Shown: piece after piece, positions 61,695-64,000 of the stretch
Layout of the letters: each line of letters begins with the position of its first letter
Numbering within the stretch: the first letter of the stretch is position 1
Assembly (NCBI GenBank): GCA_020746875.1
Contig: JAGTJL010000015.1
Span: forward strand, 806,001-870,000
Source: Rhexocercosporidium sp. MPI-PUGE-AT-0058
Taxonomy: Eukaryota > Ascomycota > Leotiomycetes > Helotiales
Direction: 5' to 3'
DNA: 64,000 nt
Made by a program: the position numbers and the translations under genes
The notes under the pieces: model-generated
Told to the model about the DNA's origin: nothing
Database searches by the model: none
Seen by the model: the letters and a program-made list of their open reading frames with translations, nothing else

Positions 61695-62091
61695 CTAGTT
61701 TTGAGTCCAGCATCTGGCGGATCGGAACGACGGGATTTGATGGTTGGTACACCCGAAGGTCTGCATTGCCACCGGTAAGTACTATATCTCATCGTTGTGG
61801 AGAGGTCATAAATACCTCACCAGATTTGATTCCGACATTTTGCAAAGTTCCGGAACAATCGGTGGAGCTAAACATTTGGCAATGGAATGAAGACCCGCCA
61901 CTCAATCCGACGGACTGAAAGGTGCCTCCGAGTGGAAGGCATCGACCAATGTTGAAGTCTCCATTGGAAAAGTGTGCCTCCGTCGCTGAGTTGCAGCCGC
62001 AGCTTGAGCAAGGATAATTGAACTGGATACCCTGCGCTGCACAGAGTGATCCGAGGAGGGCTGGCACGAGAAAGATGCCGAGAATCTGCAT
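61695..62091 (-). CDS. Small secreted protein with eight Cys in the mature form (113 residues)
   Basis: Two exons (61816-62091 and 61695-61760) with a 55-bp intron (GTATTT...TGCAG) give 113 residues. ATG 62091 begins a signal peptide (MQILGIFLVPALLGSLCAAQ). The mature part has eight Cys: YPCSSCGC, GRC, FHC, TDC, FGC and ARC, enough for four disulfides, with GLSGGSSFHCQMFSSTDCSG in the centre. Splicing turns a plain truncated end into ETFGCTNHQIPSFRSARCW, matching the usual final CTN...SARC of such fungal small secreted proteins, which supports the intron. An alternative acceptor at 61782 would give a 34-bp intron, too short for most fungi. Role unknown; effector or surface protein are possibilities. 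Confidence 0.72.
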
Positions 62092-62423
62092 GGTGGATGT
62101 CTATAAAATACAAATAGTTAGCATTTATCATTAATGAAGATAATCTCAGGGAAGGTTTGAATGTTGAGACTACGTACTTTGACTGCAAACTTCTTGAAGT
62201 CTGAAAAGGTTGCCCGTGACTTATGGAGGTTGATTGGGGATTAATCGTTCTGTATGAAGTCGTCAGTCACGTAGACTTGAACACGTTTCTGCCGCTCTAT
62301 ATAACTTTATCGGATCGGTCTAGTCATATTTTACAGAGACATCGCAGAGATCAAACTCATGCTGTCATACTCTTTGTTAATCAATACCGCCTGCCTAGAA
62401 CGGAAAACGGGTATGGCCATGTT

Positions 62424-62545
62424 AGCATAGGCCCGATAAATGACGGAGATTGTCATTTACCAAAGAAGGTCATGTGTGCCTGTGAGCATAGGCCCGATAG
62501 ATGACGGAGATATCGATTTACCAAATAAGGTCATGTGTGCCTGTG
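62424..62545. repeat. Tandem duplication, two 61-bp units
   Basis: Units at 62424-62484 and 62485-62545 start AGCATAGGCCCGATA and end TCATGTGTGCCTGTG; I count six differences over 61 positions. No further copy follows. Confidence 0.85.
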
Positions 62546-64000
62546 AAACGCTCAAAGTGCAGCGCGATGAATTCTCATGTCTAGGATCCGTCTTTGTTTT
62601 GAATTCTAGGGTTATATTCGGGTAATGGAGTAACCGATCCATGATGCTCTTCAGAATGCAAAGCGTTGAGAAGTCCGCGCACGCCTCTCCCATCAAGGGA
62701 CAGAAGACACAGCCCTGTGCTGTCCAGGGGGTTTGGCTTGCCGTTGCGTTATGCCGATATTGCCTGCTGCATAACTAGATTTCTTAGAGTACTTTAGATG
62801 TAAGATAGAAAGGGATGGATTAAGGCAAGGTTTTGATGGTACGGTAAGCGCTGGGCGATATGAGGCCATTCAGCTGAAGCTGTAAATACGCGCCTGAAGT
62901 TGCCAAGATCGGCTTCACGTGTCCCGCACTCCACTAGATCAAGGCCGCCAAGATTTAGAATTCAGCTACAGAACTGTTCCACAAGCTGGCACGGCTAGTC
63001 TGGCGGATTAAGTCATTTCCAAGACGTTCGCCAAAGCAGTTAGGAGTTATGCTTTTCACCTACATATCGTGCTAGAAAGATCAAAAGGGAGAAATAAGAG
63101 CGTTTTGTTATTTTACTGAAATCTATAAAGCATTAAATACTATTGCGGCTTGCTTGACAACCCCTCACTTCTACAATGCCAACTCAGGCCAAGGCTCCTC
63201 TTTCATGAAGTCTCAACTTAAGGAAGGCGGATCAGCTATAGCAGAATGTCTAGGACCTCGAAATATGTTCAAATGGATCGACCGTCATGTCGATGAGCGA
63301 AGCGCAGCGGTCTGTCTTACTAATTGGACAACAGGCGTTGATGTGTGGCAGCGCCTCAAGTGGCGTTGAGGGGCAGTGTCGAGCGCTTGCGGGGTGGGTT
63401 ACACGAACCCAAAACTTGTAATTATTCCGCCACTGAGCCAGAACATACTCGACCTTAAGCACGATAGCACCTAAGATATCGAAGGTCTAACAGGCGAGGC
63501 TCTCTGAGAAATGGTAGGTGTGCCTTGATCCGAAAACATCAAGCAGGTATGGCTAACATTGGTGTTAGTGAGTAACAATGAGTGTGAAAGTACTGGCTTG
63601 GACTCTCGTCTAGAGAGACCGGCAGCTTTTTGGGGGGTTTTATCTCGTGTGTTTACAATAAAGTCTCTCGCTAATTGGTATCTAGCTTTGAACTCGCCAA
63701 TAATGGAACTTCTGCAACGGGCATGCCACAGCACATCCAGTCGCGTCAGCTCAAGACAGGTAGAGACCCATTCGTCATACACCGAAATCAAGAGAGAAGA
63801 GGCAATGAAGCAAATACGCCACTCCAATACGGGAAAGGACAGATTTAGCTTCAAGAGCTGCCGAAATACAAACATGCAGCAGAAGTCTTTGTTGACTTGT
63901 GTTTGCTCCACAGAGCCACACTGTTATTAAGCGAGGACCTCGGCGATCACTGACTTCTAGTCATTGTTACCACCATACCCAGTATGATCTTTTTTAATGA
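62546..64000. other. Gene-poor right end
   Basis: No gene that I can support. Frames on both strands near 63154-63369 and 63471-63930 overlap each other and have no recognised domain. The stretch 62092-62423, left of the tandem duplication, is the upstream region of the small secreted protein gene and is likewise empty. Confidence 0.4.

Noticed and set aside
63471..63930. Overlapping frames of 123 and 146 codons on opposite strands
   Set aside because: Mutually overlapping and without motif; neither could be preferred.

Overview
The window comes from a filamentous ascomycete (Pezizomycotina). Protein-coding genes are split by many short introns, mostly about 45-75 bp, with GTAAGT/GTATGT-type donors, CTRAC-like branch sites and YAG acceptors. 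The gene content is also typically fungal: Zn(II)2Cys6 regulators, MFS drug pumps, a PTH11/rhodopsin-type membrane protein, small cysteine-rich secreted proteins and a Tc1/mariner element. Placement in Leotiomycetes/Helotiales is only an impression from protein style. No bacterial-type operons, tRNA genes, rRNA genes or CRISPR arrays were found.

Layout. 1-4175 (-): translation factor eIF4G, with its 3' end cut off by the window edge; a gene-poor 4 kb lies upstream of it. 8182-10227 (-): a seven-exon 2EXR/F-box-like hypothetical protein. 11728-16272: a secreted nucleobase/nucleoside-type deaminase that looks intact, between two broken genes (a PuuE-type polysaccharide deacetylase and an Old Yellow Enzyme). 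16373-24147: a head-to-head pair, THO complex subunit 1 (-) carrying a degenerate guanylate-kinase-like C-terminal domain, and the spliceosomal helicase Aquarius (+). 25257-26725: a Tc1/mariner element with perfect 37-bp inverted repeats and one in-frame stop in the transposase. 27095-29568: a Zn2Cys6-type regulator whose zinc cluster lies mid-protein. 30833-33588: a VOC/glyoxalase-fold protein and a PTH11-like membrane protein.

35251-39240 holds two more decayed genes on the minus strand: glutamine-dependent NAD+ synthetase, lacking the segment with its ATP-binding loop, and an Ulp1-like (C48) protease. 40163-48970: a small Cys-rich protein, an 857-residue Myb-like protein with a long Gly/Asn/Trp-rich tract, a small secreted Cys-rich protein, and ribosomal protein uL1 (L10a). 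51108-58876: a DHA2-type MFS pump, a hAT-like MITE, then a Zn2Cys6 regulator beside a second MFS pump, which looks like a regulator-transporter module. 58877-64000 is gene-poor apart from one small secreted protein (predicted eight Cys in the mature form) and a 61-bp tandem duplication.

Functional picture. Conserved housekeeping genes for RNA biology (eIF4G, THO1, AQR, uL1) are interspersed with stretches of gene decay and transposon debris. I reconstructed splice forms by hand for every intact multi-exon gene; phases close correctly in each, but no transcript data were available. Where the ancestral codon can be guessed, several premature stops could be single C-to-T or G-to-A changes, so RIP-like mutation is possible but unproven.
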